Origin: Jaltomata sinuosa
Taxonomy: Eukaryota; Streptophyta; Magnoliopsida; Solanales; Solanaceae
Assembly: GCA_003996215.1 (NCBI GenBank)
Contig: QJPP01000002.1
Span: forward strand, 2,666,001-2,730,000
Length of the DNA: 64,000 nt
Direction: 5' to 3'
Positions 22,628 through 36,300 of the stretch are shown in pieces. Below the pieces are notes generated by a model. It ran no database searches. It was not told where the DNA came from and saw nothing but the letters and a program-made list of their open reading frames with translations. Position 1 is the stretch's first letter, and each line of letters begins with the position of its first letter. The position numbers were made by a program, and so were the translations under genes.

Positions 22628-23850
22628 TCATTCTTGATGTGTGCTTGGTACGTTTTGTAAAAGGGGACAAACTAGGCTTTCAATGTAGATGTTTGACAAA
22701 ATATATGAACAACACTTATCAACCTTTATATATCTGATCGATTCATTCTCTGGATTGTATATCATGAAACTCGATCGAGCCACAATTAATATTTCACCTT
22801 TGTTTGACAGGCATAGTGTTGGAGAAATAACAGAACTAGAAAAATAGTTCTCAGGATCAGCAGGATATTTGATAGTATACATTTTTTTCCAAGACGTTTT
22901 AACCCCATACTCTTTCAGAACCCACACATCTGCGTGACTTCTACTATAGTCAGAAACACAAAAAGATCACTTCCCAATACTTCCAATGTCGGAATACAAC
23001 CTCCTTTTTCGTTGCAGGGCATCTCCTCCTTTCCCCATTTTTCATTAGCAAAATCAAAAGAAATGATGTACCAGCTCTCATATGTATTAAGATCACCAGC
23101 AGTAGCAGAACAATAAAGTTTCTCATTCACAAACTTACTTGAAAAAATAAATAGCCCCTTACTCGGGCAACCATCAACACTTCTCCAAGAATCACTGTTT
23201 AGACTATATAAGTTGACCTCATCTTGATCTGAACTTTCAGTATTGGAAATACACACTACCTTATAATCATCATGAAATTTATCATATCCAAAACCATGTA
23301 TGTGCCTCGTGAATGTAGGTCTACAATTAGGAAATTTCTTGAACTTCCTAATAGATGGATTCCATATAAACATGCCAGTGGACCCAATGGTAAGACAAAT
23401 CAATCCATTAACTGAACCCACAACATAAACATCTTCGCGGGTGTTACTCATGGGATAATCCAAGTTATATTCCTCACTCACACATTCATTAAGTAAGTAA
23501 CTAAGAGAAAAGTTCTTAAGAAAGTACTGATATCCATTACCAGATATATACTTGAATTGGGTCAACACAAGGTTGTGGTGTGTGTAATCTTTGTTATCAC
23601 TGATTACACGAAGATGTTCCTTGCTAAATTCTGGGCTAGAGATCAAAGCAAGCCAAGGTTTAGAAACAGATTTGAATTTCAAGAGGGGTTTCACCGAAAG
23701 CCTTAAGAGGATTTCAGTGATGAGTTCGGGTGGCAGAATAGCGATTTTCAAGAACGAATCTTCGATTGAAGTTGATGGATTTTGAGAATGGATAATGGTT
23801 TTGCTTCGTTTTGGGTGTCGACGGAACACTTGATCCTCCTCAGAATCCAT
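22628..23850 (-). pseudogene. F-box/FBA paralogue broken by a 1 bp deletion
   Basis: Paralogue of the F-box gene at 18.4-19.6 kb. The first 298 or so residues align (F-box ILPPELITEILLRLSVKPLL, then GLICLTIG, MFIWNPSIRKFKKFP, HGFGYDKFHDDYKVV). After LGSDLFVF the frame slips and ends in about 12 unrelated residues (stop at 22915). The lost frame resumes at once as WVLKEYGVKTSW... and runs to the matching C-terminus (22628). The intact gene has TTTTCTGA where this copy has TTTCTGA (about 22,951-22,957 on the plus strand), i.e. one T missing. A truncated 311-residue protein with an intact F-box could still be made; I favour a recent pseudogene. Confidence 0.88.
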
Positions 23851-24259
23851 TTTGGCAGCACAAATTTGAGCTTTCTGCTATGGAGGCAACTATTTTTGCA
23901 CAAATGAAAACCTACAGTGCAATTTAAAGGGAGACAATAATGTTTTGGGCCTGAATTCTTGTTTGATCTCTTTGCCACTAAATATTTTATGAATTAGGTA
24001 ATTAACCTTCATTTCGCGCGGTTTTTGAATATTCAATTCACAACGTATAAATATATGTTGTTAAAGATTAAAGATCTACAGAGATTAAAAATTTGCCGTG
24101 TTGGAGACAATCAAGCCTCATTAATGTAGGTCTAGAATCAAGCAGTTTCTTGATTCTCCATCGTCTTCTCCTGTGCTTCTCCTCTTCCTCTGTTTTTCTC
24201 CTTCGTCTCTATTTCTCTCTGTCAAACTGAGAAGCTGATCAAAGGGTCTGATTATAGGA

Positions 24260-24515
24260 ACTCCATTGAAATCGGCCATTGAAGAGTTTCGAACCTCAAA
24301 TTTTAAAATTTGACCTGCTGCAAACGTGAATCATTTCGAATGAATAATATACAATATTATTGGAACATGAGGAGGAGCTCACATCTAAAATTTGAGTTGT
24401 TTAGAGGAAGATTTGAGTTGATGTCCATTGAAATCCGTCATTGAAGAGTTTTGACGCCCAAATTGTAAAATTCGACCTGTCGCAAATGTGAACTGTTTCG
24501 AGTGAATAATACATC
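24260..24515. repeat. Diverged direct repeat, about 162 bp period, two copies
   Basis: TCCATTGAAATC(G/C)G(C/T)CATTGAAGAGTTT and the following AAAATT(T/C)GACCTG...GAATAATA block occur at about 24,262-24,350 and again at about 24,424-24,515. Confidence 0.75.
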
Positions 24516-24605
24516 AAAAACATAATACATAAACATGCCCTTTAACTTTACACTTATGCCTTCCAACTTTGGGTGTGCAAAAGTAGGCACTTAAACTATC
24601 ATAAC

Positions 24606-25476
24606 TGTTAGGATATGATGGTTTTGATGACTTACAAGAAGCATGAAACAGGCCGCTCAACCTGGTCCATAGGACATCAGCTCACAGGAATCCCAAGTGA
24701 AGTAGGACTGTGACATGTCAACTCCACATAGGGAAGATAGCTGGACAAATCGAGTCAGCAAAGAGATATGCCAGTACGGATGAAGTAGAGTTGGACTACA
24801 ACACAAACGAAGGGATTAGTTTGAGTACAACAAGAAGTCCCACTTGAAGTAGAATTCTATGCAAGTAGAGTTCGGATGAGAAAAGGAGTTCAAATGAGAG
24901 AAGAACTCCTTGAGGAGTCGTGCTTAAATAGCAGAGCTGCTATCCAAAGCACTTGTGCACTCACAGAGAATAAAAAGGCAATTGTGAAATTGACTTTAGC
25001 AAGTGCAACGGAGGATACTGAAGAAACACATTGAAGAACCTGGTCCTAAGTACAAAGTCTAGCTAAGGTGTCTTAGTAGTGATGTATTAGGAGTTATTCT
25101 TTGAGTTGTAATCATAGTTCAGTGTGTTATAAACTGAAGTAGGATTGTTGTCTTCAAGTTGGGTTAACTCGAAGATTTGGGAAACACAAACCTTGGGTGG
25201 TTGGTGTTGTTAGGGATTAGAGTTTATAATTCCTAGGTTACATCGAGTTGTAATCATTTTGTTGAGACTCATTGTGTTAGTGAAGTTGGGGTTAAATCCT
25301 GTAGAGGTACAGGTCGTGGTTTTTACACCTTTGTGAGACGGATGATTTTCCACGTAAAAATCACTGTGTTATTTAGTTACTGTTTTCTTACTGTTGAAAC
25401 ACGCTAGGCAACCTGTTTCATTAATAGGCAACTAATAAAGTTAACTAACTAAAGCAGTAGGTCGTGCAGATTATCA
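24606..25476. mobile_element. Solo LTR of a retrotransposon (871 bp)
   Basis: The segment starts TGTTAGGATA and ends GATTATCA (TG...CA). It is flanked by a perfect 5 bp direct repeat ATAAC (24601-24605 and 25477-25481), the target duplication expected for LTR elements. There is no internal coding region, primer-binding site or second LTR, so it is a solo LTR left by recombination. Superfamily not proven; the 5 bp duplication and style would fit Copia or Gypsy. Confidence 0.82.
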
Positions 25477-25481
25477 ATAAC

Positions 25482-26010
25482 GTTGAACAAGTAGGTACAC
25501 GCGTCCTAAATGGCAAATCTCAACACCAAAGAGCATTTGGTTATTCAGAATTGTGATCTTTCCTACGGAGAGCAGCAAAGCCCACGGAAAGTTTTTTTAT
25601 CAATTCTGTTTTCTAACTAAGAAAAAGCAGTCTACTCATGTACTCTAGCTTCGCTAATGAGATAAGCTAGTTGGCGTACTTGCTTGTTAGAGGACAAGTA
25701 GTGAACTAATTGCTCTTCTTAGAGAGAAGGAGATACTTGTTAGAATCAGCCCCTCTTTTTTTCTTTCTTGCTTCCTTGCTTGTTCGTGACGAAAGCTCTT
25801 TTCTATTTGGGACTGGGCAAAGGCACCTTTACATTACAATAGGTGTATGGGTTAAGGAGGATTACTTGGTTTTTACGCATTCTCTTACTATTGATAGAGA
25901 GTACTTTCTCGCTGACAGGTCTTTTGAGTATTGCGAGATTTCCCGTGTCGAATGAAGATGCAAGAACTAGATTCTAATACTAAAAAAGGTAAAGTCTAGC
26001 AGAAAATATG
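25482..26010. other. Less AT-rich segment of unknown origin
   Basis: Compared with the flanks this stretch is less AT-rich. It holds an 81-codon frame (25,710-25,955, +) without known domains. The texture resembles organellar intergenic DNA and it could be a mitochondrial transfer, but I recognise no organelle gene in it. Confidence 0.3.
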
Positions 26011-26099
26011 AATTGATTCCTCGCTTCAAATAAAACAGACTTTTACGAAGTAGAAATTTGATCACAAGTTGTCTGCATGCACTGGCCTTGGGAGAAGAG

Positions 26100-29000
26100 T
26101 GAAAAAATCATGGGTTGGTTTTCTCTAAAAAGTCTCACATCGTTAAGAGATTCTACATAACTTTTCAACTCTTTCCGCTTATCAATCTGGGACTTTTGTT
26201 CGCACACCCAATAATTTCCCACTATGTGCGACTTTTATTCGCACACCCAACAGTTTTTTATACCATTTCCTTTTCCTTTTTGCTTTACTACTTAGGAAAT
26301 ATTTTTTAAATTCTACGTAATCAAGTTTAATGTTTAATTAAAGGGTTAATAATTTAAATCATTGCGTAATAGTCTAGACTTGTGTCTGGAATAAACTCTA
26401 AAAATTCCCCTAGATTGTTCTTTAATCTTCCCTTTGATTGTTTTAATATTATATATTTTCTTATGCAAACAAGTATATATAATTTGTGGATATGTAGAGT
26501 TGTTTCTACTCTCTTTTCTTTCACGAGTCTTTCTCCGGTAAATATGACTATTTAATATTTATATCAAATCAATAAAATTGATCTTAGCAATTAAAAATTA
26601 AATAAATATATATACTATTTAATTATAATTTTAAATATAAAAAAATTATATAAAAGACACATATATTAGTTACATTCGTTCAATATAAACACCTAATACA
26701 TATAAATATTTACCCTTTCGAATCTAAAAAAAAAAAAGAGGAAAATAAAAGACGACATGTCCAAATATAATAAAATGAGTTCATACAATAGGTTACGTTG
26801 CTCTTAAGGATCTTATACATTAAGGAACTACTATTAATAGGTTCAAAACCACAATAATTGCCCTACCATACTAGAAAAGTAATTAAAAATAGTGCTAGGA
26901 AAAGAAAAAAAGGCAAAAAGCAGAAGCAATATAACAACAAAATGCCAAAAATTTGGAAAGTTTATGAAAAAAAAAAAGAAATTTGTGTTTGCTTCAATAA
27001 TGTTGATTCTCTTTATGCCATTACATGTTGCAATTCTTGCAATACAAAATAACATAATAATATGATTGAATTTGACTCTGAAATCATATTAAAAAAATAA
27101 ATTTTGAACTTTACTCAATCCTTTATAAATTTAGCTATAACAAATGTTAAAATTGGTCAATAACATATAAGAAAACAAAAAATTATTTTTGGATTGTCTA
27201 GCATTAACAATATATATCATTCTCTTAATGTTGATAAATTAGAGGGGGGAAAGGTGGAAAATGATGACTGAAAGCCACAAGAACGCCATATTTTAGGAAC
27301 TCAATTATATAATTGAATAAAACTTCTTGCAGGTCAAGGGTTTCTTCTCCCTCTTCTTCTTCAAATTTCGATTCATATTTTTAAATCTCTGATCAAGAAT
27401 ATATCAAGAGTCTTTTTGCATCATATCATAAGGGATTTCTCGTTCGGACCGAAGAAGCAATGTCACTCGATCATTATTAAAATGATTGTAATTTTTTCTG
27501 TCCGTGAAGATCCCATCATAGCGCCTTCTAACTACTTCTAATAAGTCATAAATTAGATCAGAATCAAAATCAACGAGCCCATAAAAAATGATTACATGTT
27601 TTCATCAGATTTGAATAAAGACCAAAGATTTTGAGCAATCGATCCGACAGAATAATTTAAAAAATAAAAAAGTATCATTAATTTCTTCATGCTCGTTCTG
27701 CACTTATTATACGTAAGACTTTCACCGATATAATTAAACTATAAATTTTGTTGTTCACTGTAGCAACAAATTAGTGAGAAACATAAATCAAAATTGCAAA
27801 TTTATTGCTTAAGAGTTAAGAGTAATGGTGTTTCTCTTTCTGACTAAAAAGTATTTGCAACTTGCAAGGGAAAAAAAGCAAAAACAAAGAAGAAAAATAG
27901 TAACATTATGCAATTTAAAGGTTTTGGAAAATTACCTACTTAGAAATTTGGCACAACTTCATATTCTAGGGATCAACAAGAGGACAGTGGAACAATAAGA
28001 AGAAAGAATTACTTTTACTAGCTTTTTTTTTTTTTTAGATCTCAAATTCAAATTCTGAATATTAAAATAAATCTTATTAGAGAATATTTTTCTTTAGATT
28101 AGCTTGATGTGATATGAATTTGAATTAGTCAGATTCTAAACTTTTAATATAAATATTAAACATCGAATGAAAAATCAAAAGAAGACGAAAAGATTTCCCT
28201 AAAAGGCATATCATTAAGTAGCCATAATTAGGCATAGATTCTGGTAGGAAATAGAACAATCTTTTTCCCCAATTCAACGTGGAATGTGACCTCACCACGA
28301 ATGTAGTGCAATTGATGCAATATTTTAATTCTTAATTACGAATTTTGAATTCGAACTTTGAAAATAAATAATATGTTTATGTTTTCTCTTATAAATTTTA
28401 TGAGGCATGAATTTAACGTTAGAATTAATGAATTTTGAATATAAGATGGTTAATCAAAAAACTAAAATGACTTCTTTTCAAATACTTTGAAAGGGTCAAG
28501 ACCAAAAAAAGGGGAAAAAAATAGAAAATAATCAGATTCTTGACTGCTAAGTTGAATTCTACGAGGTTGATTAGTTCATGGATTAAAATTAGGTGCTTTA
28601 TTAACAGAAATATGTTTGGTTTTAATGCAACTAATTAATTTAAAAATTGATGAAAATACTCATAAACTTCAAATTCTATAAATTCATATATGAGTCTAGT
28701 AATTAACCTTATCATTATCAAAGGGTACATACATAAAATACATTCAACGTTTTAGTCCTTGTATTAGGGGCAGAGCTAAAAGTTTGAGTACGGATTCGAT
28801 CGAATTCAATAGTGTTTACTCAAGCGGAATATTTGTATTGATAAAATTCATAAAATATGTATAAATATTAAATTTAAAACTCAATTATTAAAATTTAAAA
28901 TCATTATTCTAAAATTTCATAAAATCTTAACTCCGTCGCTGCATTTCATTAGTAAATATAATCAAGCCTTAGAATTGGCAGAATTAGACCTTTAATTTGC

Positions 29001-31700
29001 AAATCAAACATAAGTCATTCGTCAACCTCTTATCATGAATTATTTTGAAATTTGACTAGGAATAACTAAGGGCCCTCCAAGGTTGATTTTTTTTTTTTAA
29101 TCCAAGACCAAGACTATCATCTAGAAAGAAAAAATTTCATCTAGATGCATGGTGATATTTTTATTTTTGTATGTGTGATCGGTCATGAGTTTGAACAGTA
29201 AAAGGTAGTTACTAATGTTTGTATTAGGATAGGATATCTACATCACACCTTTGGAGTGTGGTCTTTTTTCGAATTCTGCATAAACATAGAATGCTTTGTG
29301 CGTCAAACTGCATTGTTCCGCAATATAGCATTTCACTTTTTCTTTTCAAAGAACTATTGTGAGAAAACTAAAGTTGTGTGTTTGGATTAGCTTTTTCTCT
29401 AAATTCTTTTTTTGTATATATTAACTTTTGAGAAAACATTATTGTTTTTTACAAGTTTTGCATAAGCTTTACAAATTAATATGAAACAGAATTTGGTTCA
29501 TGGTTTCAAAGAACGTTCTAGTTTGGTTTTCGAAAGTTAAAGATGTCTGTAGTTGTTAATTAATCAAAATGATTTTGATGTTTTCTTTTCTTAAAGAAAA
29601 GTTGAATAATTATTTTATATCAAATGGCTGTTAAATAATAAACTTAATTTTTGCTTTCACACAAGCAGCCGACAAAACATCCCCTTTTCTTTTATTATTT
29701 TTATTTTTATATATGTTAAACACACTATCTAATTAAAAACTTACTATTTTAAGTCATAACTAAAATAAAATATATGATTAGCTATATCGAGGTAAAAATA
29801 AAAAACATAGTATTTGAAAGATACCTATATTTAGCATTATTTATTTCTTGTTTGATTGTCATTTTCAATTCTTGTTATAACTAATAATAGTATAATTTTT
29901 ACACCAATTTTTGCAAAAACAATCTCTCCATCACAATCATTATATAACATGTCTATGAATGATCTTTAGGAGTTGCTTGAATAAAGTTACAACGAAGATT
30001 ATAATACAAAATTACAGTATATAAAGATTATTAATCATTGAATTATTTAGTGTGTGTATTTTGTTAACAAATACTTGATATTAATAAATATTATATATAT
30101 ACACATTGTAATTTCACATTTTTATATTAAAATTATTTTTTAATCCCATATGTGGTGGTCAAAAATAAAAAATTGTGTGTCTAAAATGGGTGGCCGTGCA
30201 CCGTCAAAGTCTTTTTGGCCTACCATTTTCTTTTCGTCCTAATTATTAATTAATATTAATAATATCAATTCAATCTTGATGGCCCCAAATGTTCATCACA
30301 ATGGGTCCCACTTGTCTACTTTATAATAAGTAAAAAGAATTACTAATAAAAAGAAATTAATGTACGCAGCGCTTTGCGTTTATAAGATTCGAGAAAAGAT
30401 TACATTTCTAAAAGATTGTGACTTAAAGCGATATTAATATTAAATTCAAAAATTAAAATTGGTTTTAGTAATTTTGAAATTACAACAATTGAGGGGAAAA
30501 AATAATTTAACATATGATTCATCAAAATCAAGGAAGCAATTTAAAGTTTTCAAAAACAAAAAAAGGCATTTACTTTTAATTGAGAAGTGTAATTTTTTAA
30601 TTAATTGTCTCTTTCATTTTTAAAATGTGAAAGTAGTAGTTTCTTTTTTTGTTTTTTACCCAATGTTCGATATTTGTATTGGAGCTTGACTATATTCGGA
30701 TCTCGCTTTGAAGGGTCTATTTTAGGGCAACACTTTCAATAAATTCTTTTTCATATTCAAAGCTCGAATTCGAGACCTTTGATTAAGTGTGAAAGAACTC
30801 AACCGTCTCACTATAATTCATATTAGTATAATAATTTATTGTTGGATATACCATTAAATGGGACTCATGGGAGGGAAAAAATAAAATAGCATATGGACTT
30901 CCTAAAAAATAAATAAAGTTGTTTTATCAATATATTTATTTGAATTCTAGAATCTTTTAGGTGACTTAATTATTCCTTGTGTCGAATTACAAAATGATTA
31001 TTTCTTTATGTGAATAAAAAAGGTTTTATATTATCCAACTTGAAGTCACTTTAAACTAATCACAATTTTTAATAATGAGTTTCATGTGTAAGAGATATTT
31101 GTTTATCTTAGTTTAGTTATGAATATTCATTTATTTTGGTCAAGTTTTATCTTATTGTTTTGCTACTGTTATTTTCTTTTCAATCTCTCTTTAATTTCAT
31201 CTCTTTTAAACTAAAGTCTATTGAAAATAATTTTCCTATCTCATAAAAATAGGTATAATAAGATTTGTACGCATTCTACTATTTTCAAATTATATATATG
31301 AGATTATATAAAAGCTATATATTTAAAACTCATAAATTTCAAATTTTTACTCACCTCTCAATCACATTTGTTATTTTAGAAGATACCTCCGCACAACCTA
31401 TTATTGTTTAGGCATTAAAAATATTTATTCTCTAGCTAGGCATTTTCTCAACTTTTTATACGTGATTGTGTTTTTTTCATTATTTTTTTTCATAACTATT
31501 TTAAATTTACTGTATATGAGTCGAGAATCCTACAAAAATAACCCCTCTATTTTTACGAAATAGGAATATGATCTACATATACACTATTCTTTTTATCACT
31601 TGTAAGATTTTATTGATATGTTTTTAAAATAAGTTTTTTGGAAAAAACTTGACTTTAAATTTATTATATTCTTCCTTTTTTTTCTTTAAAAAATAAAAAA
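26100..31700. other. Long AT-rich gene-poor region
   Basis: About 5.6 kb of strongly AT-rich sequence with homopolymer A/T runs. No frame, splice pattern or RNA gene could be supported. Scattered short repeats such as GGGACTTTTGTTCGCACACC / GCGACTTTTATTCGCACACC (26,190-26,250) occur. Confidence 0.5.
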
Positions 31701-31701
31701 A

Positions 31702-32383
31702 GGATCGTTTGGTATGTAGATTAAATTATCCCAAGATTATAGTTCTGAAATTATAATTTCAAGATTATCTTATACCATATGAGAGGTGGTATTAAATAAT
31801 CTCATGTTGGTTGGAGATGGGATATCCTAGACTAAGTTTGGTGTTAGACTTATACCATGTTTGATTGAATGGTACAAATTAATCGCAGGATAAATTTATG
31901 GGGAACTTACAAAAACACACATTTTTAGGAGATAATTACTCTTTTCCCCACTACTTTCTCTTCGGATATATCACAATCCCCCGGATACATCTCAAATCAC
32001 TCGGATACATCGATATTTTTGGTTTTATCTCGGATACCTCGGCATCCCGCATGTATCTGAGGGGTTACAACATGTATTCACATGTATCTGAGGGATTACA
32101 ACATGTATCCGAGGATTGAGATGTATCCGATGGGTGAGATGTATCCGATGGGATTGAGATGTATCCAAGGTTAGGTGATGTATTCAAAGGGTTTTTGGTT
32201 AACACTTGGTATATTAAATAATTAAAATAAAGTAATGAGAGAGTTATTAAATATGATAAGGAATTATGTCTCTTTAGGTAATTTACCCTAAATTTATATC
32301 ATCAATCAAATATGATATAAATTTAATAACACCAAATTTAATCATGAGATATTTTATCTTATCCCGCCTATCAAACGAGCCCA
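31702..32383. mobile_element. MITE-like element with nested GGATACAT repeats
   Basis: The ends GGATCGTTTGGTATG and, in reverse from the right, GGCTCGTTTGATAGG form inverted termini, followed by further inverted similarity (ATTATCCCAAGATTAT versus GGATAAGATAAAATATCTCATG). The centre (31,970-32,170) holds many copies of CGGATACATC on the left and its complement GATGTATCCG on the right. No coding capacity. Confidence 0.6.
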
Positions 32384-32993
32384 CTAAATTATGTGAAAAA
32401 GGACAAAAGTGATTTTCCAGCCATCACAAAATCAAGAAACAGCTTCTCATATCACTATTCTTATACTATTAAAAATTCTAAATTCATCTCTCTTTTTTCT
32501 GCAATCATCTTTTCTCTCTCTAGAAACTAATTTTTTTTTCTCTCTCTAAACACATCAACAAAGTGTAATATAGAGAACCCATTTACATAACAAGCCCCCA
32601 AAGTATATTGGTTTGATGATACACTTGGCAACTGTTTGACACAGTTGCAGAAAAACACCTGGTTTACAGGTGTGTTGGATCCTCTCAATACTCAACACCT
32701 TTCCACAAAATCCAGGGAACAAAAAAAGAAAGAAAAAAGAAGAAAAAGAATGCAATAAACCCAAGAAGGAAAAACCTCAAAAAATATTTTTTGGTTATTT
32801 CTTTTGATATTTTCTCAAAATTGAATTTTGGGGTATCCCAAAAAAAAATAATCCCATCTTTATACTTTTGGGTTGATCATTATTAGGTGTAGTTTTGGCT
32901 CTGCTTGAGATTTTGGGATCAAAGTGAATTTTGATCAAAGTTTTGTAGTGTAGTTGAAGAATTGAACCCAAGTTTGTTTTTTTTGGTTTTTTG

Positions 32994-33300
32994 GGGCTTA
33001 AGGCACTGTTTGGTGTTGTGCTGAAAAGAATAGAGATTTTGGTGCTTTGTGTATATGGGTATTTGGTAAATGAGTTTGAGGGTCTTTTGATTGGAGGAAA
33101 GATTGGATTTTGAGTGCTTAACAGGTGGTGAGAGGTTTATAGAGTTAAAATTTTGGAGCTTAAGGAACTGTTTGGTGTTCTGCTGAAAAGACAAGAGATT
33201 TTGGTGCTTTGTGTATATGGGTATTTGTAAATGAGTTTGAGGGTCTTTTGATTGGAGAAAGATTGGATTTTGAGAGGTTTATAGAGTTAAAGAATAAAAA
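32994..33300. repeat. Tandem duplication of about 162 bp in the GBA2 5' leader
   Basis: GCTTAAGG(C/A)ACTGTTTGGTGTT, GATTTTGGTGCTTTGTGTATATGGGTATTTG and GAGTTTGAGGGTCTTTTGATTGGAG occur at about 32,996 and again at about 33,158. The second copy ends directly at the GBA2 start codon. Confidence 0.85.
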
Positions 33301-36300
33301 ATGGTGAGTGGTACTTTGTTTCATTATAGAAAGAACTCATGGCCACCTGAGGAGTATATCACTAAAGCAACTTTGCAATTGGTAAGTTGTTGTCCTGATT
33401 CTTGTTATCTAACTACTTGAATTCTGTAATTTTGTTTGTAATGAACAAAGTTTTGTTGTTTTATGCCATGGAAATTATGGGGGCATTTGATATTCTGTTG
33501 CTTTCTGTAGGCTTTGTTTAGCGGTTTTTGCTTTGATTAGTTAGCTAAGTTATGAATATTCTGGTGACTAATATTACTGTTAGTTACCAAAAAAAAATAA
33601 AAAATTATGGGGCCAGTTGAATGTAATTGTGATTTATGAATATATGCTGAACTTAAAAGCCAAAAATCATACTTTACCATGCCAAATAAAATGTTGTTAA
33701 GGATGTTTGAAGTTGTAATGAAGTGAATCATTTTTCTTTCTAATGTCTTGATGTTGGTCCTGCAAGCATAACTCCATTGTTCTCTCCTCTAGTTTCTGTT
33801 GTTTTTCAAAACAAAGTTTTTTTTTGGGATGGGGGTGGGGGTTGTTCTTTTTCTTCCTTTTTTTTTTGTTGGTAATTGTGGTGTCATATTATTTTGCTGT
33901 AATTACTGTTCAGAATGCTTTGTTATGCTTTCACTTCCGTTTATTCTTTTTCTGGACTGCTTTGGACTGTTTTTCCTTGAGCTGAGGGTCCATCGGAAAG
34001 AGTCTTTCTACCTTTGCAGTAGGGGTAAGGTCTCCGTACACACTCCTCCTTAGACCCCACTTTGTGGGACTACACTGGGCATGTTGTTGTTGTTGCCAAT
34101 TGTGGTGTCCACAAAGGATTGGACAGGGGAAGAAATCACCTAGTGCTTTTGCCTCCGCTGGGACTTTCACTTTTGTGATGTTTAATTCTTTTATAGTTTT
34201 TGTGATCTGTCTTGTGTTTTGCATGCTGCAGTTTGATTTTGATAGTGCTGCACCACCATCTCAAGCTTGGAGAAGGAAACTAAACAGCCATGCTAGCAAG
34301 TTAAAAGAATTTAGTGTCACATTCACGGAGGCAATAAAAATGGTATGCAAGTCTTTTTTAGGCTTTTAGCACCTTTGTCAAATAGGAAAGTCTCCTGGAT
34401 TTGACTTGTTACTTTGCCTTGTAATCTTCATTTGTTTTTTCATTTTTTAGGTTCGGCTTGGTATACGTCTCTGGTCATATGTAAGGGAAGAAGCATCCTA
34501 TGGAAGGGTAACTTTCTCAATCTCCTCATCTGCTTTATGAGAACCACAAGAATAATTTCATGCTTAGAACGAGTGTTGTGAAGTTAAGGGCTTTCAGCAA
34601 GGTCTTACCATTCTCTTACATGTGCAGAGAGCTCCAATTGATCCCTTTACACGAGAACGCTGCAAACCATCAGCATCTCACGGTGTTCCACTTGGAGGGA
34701 TGGGGTAAGTGTATAGAGCATAGACTAGTGAACAGATGCTCACTGCCATGTTGGAATTTTTTTATTGATCTGACGAGGTATCAAACTTGTAACATCACAG
34801 GAGTGGCAGCATATCCAGAGGCTTTAGAGGCGAGTTTAAGCACTTTCAAATTCTTCCTGGAACATGTGAGACTTCTCCAGTCATGGCCAATCAGTTCTCA
34901 GTAATGCTCTTTCCTTCAACTCTATATTCTTTCAGTATATATCTTTATTTGGATATTTTGATGCTGTTTTGTGCTTTTTACAAATGAGGAGCAATCAATG
35001 TGAGGCCACAATGTATGAGCTAGAGTCATACCGCTTTTATCTTCTTCTTTTCATAGTAAACAATCAGAAACTCTGGATCTAAAATGAAGCATACTGATCA
35101 TGCAACAAAAATGTCATTTCTTCATAGGTTCTATACATATGTATAAGCATATTTATATCATGTTTTAACCCTAGGACATTGGTTCAGTAGCAAAGTTATA
35201 AACATGGGATGTGTGGTAGGCGTACTTCACGAGTTCGATGCTGATAGGACCGAATCTGGTATTGAATTGGAGAAGGGTAGAGGGACGGGGCCATCATACA
35301 CCATGTCTCGATGTTTAAAACAACGGATTTTTCTGTTACAGGAAAAATGTATATAATGTTTTATGATCATTCTTTTGAAAGGAATTTCAACTCTATTCAA
35401 GAATTGTCTTGAAAGTTAATTCAATACTTTCTGTCAGCAAATTAACTTACTTTATTTAGAAAAATCAGCCAAGAAAAGAGAATAAATTGGTTATTTGATG
35501 ATGATAAAATGGAAAAGGGTCAGAAATGCCCTTAAATGTATAAGAAATGACTTCATCCTTCCACCTGCTGGATCCGAATTTCCGTTAACTTTAGTTTTAG
35601 GATTAAAAAATGCCCTTCCTTCAATGGAATTATGACATGCCATCGGTGGGTTTTTAATTAAACAAGTGGCGTTAATTTAAGATTCCGTTGCAGATTTGTA
35701 AGTTGCGGCGAGCCAATCCAGTTGGTTTTCTAGAGAGGGTATATGCATTTGATAGAGTTAACAGTTCTGTATCATGACATGCTGTCAAGCATCTCAAAAG
35801 AAAAGTTACTTGACGCAGTAAGACATAATGAGGCTTGTGATTCTTGCTTGGGAAGACTGTTTTTGTCTTGGATGTGATTGAAGCACTTAATTTATCATGA
35901 TTCGTTGTCTTGGATATATGATGGTAATGTTTAATTTATCATGATTCTTCTTTAATAATACAGATTTTTATATCCCGGGATGGAGGAAACAAAAAGTATG
36001 CATCTGTTTTATCACCGGGAGAACATGAAGGATTAGGGTAAGGAACTAAGTTTCCGAGGATTAGTTTCAACTTCATGCCAACTGATAGTAGATTTCTTTT
36101 ATTATTATTTTTATTTTATTTGGGTGCGTGGGGGAGGAGGGTACGTTCCTTAACATCCATCTTCCTTCCATTTCTGATATATTTGCTCCATTTCTTGCAT
36201 TCATTAGCCACATCAGTAGAACCTTCGAACTAGAAAAAGAAACAAATTGAGCTTCCAAAATCGATCATGCGGCGGAAAAATTTGTGTGTCCTGTCAAAAT

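Larger units (their letters stand above)
21268..24110. repeat. Segmental duplication, copy 2 (F-box unit)
   Basis: Counterpart of 17,367-19,850. It starts inside one minisatellite unit (GTTCAACCGTTTGTCACGGC) and extends through the broken F-box gene to its upstream flank. Confidence 0.88.

Noticed and set aside
34560..34904. 114-codon plus-strand frame
   Set aside because: It is a wrong-frame reading of GBA2 exons 4 and 5 and the intron between them.
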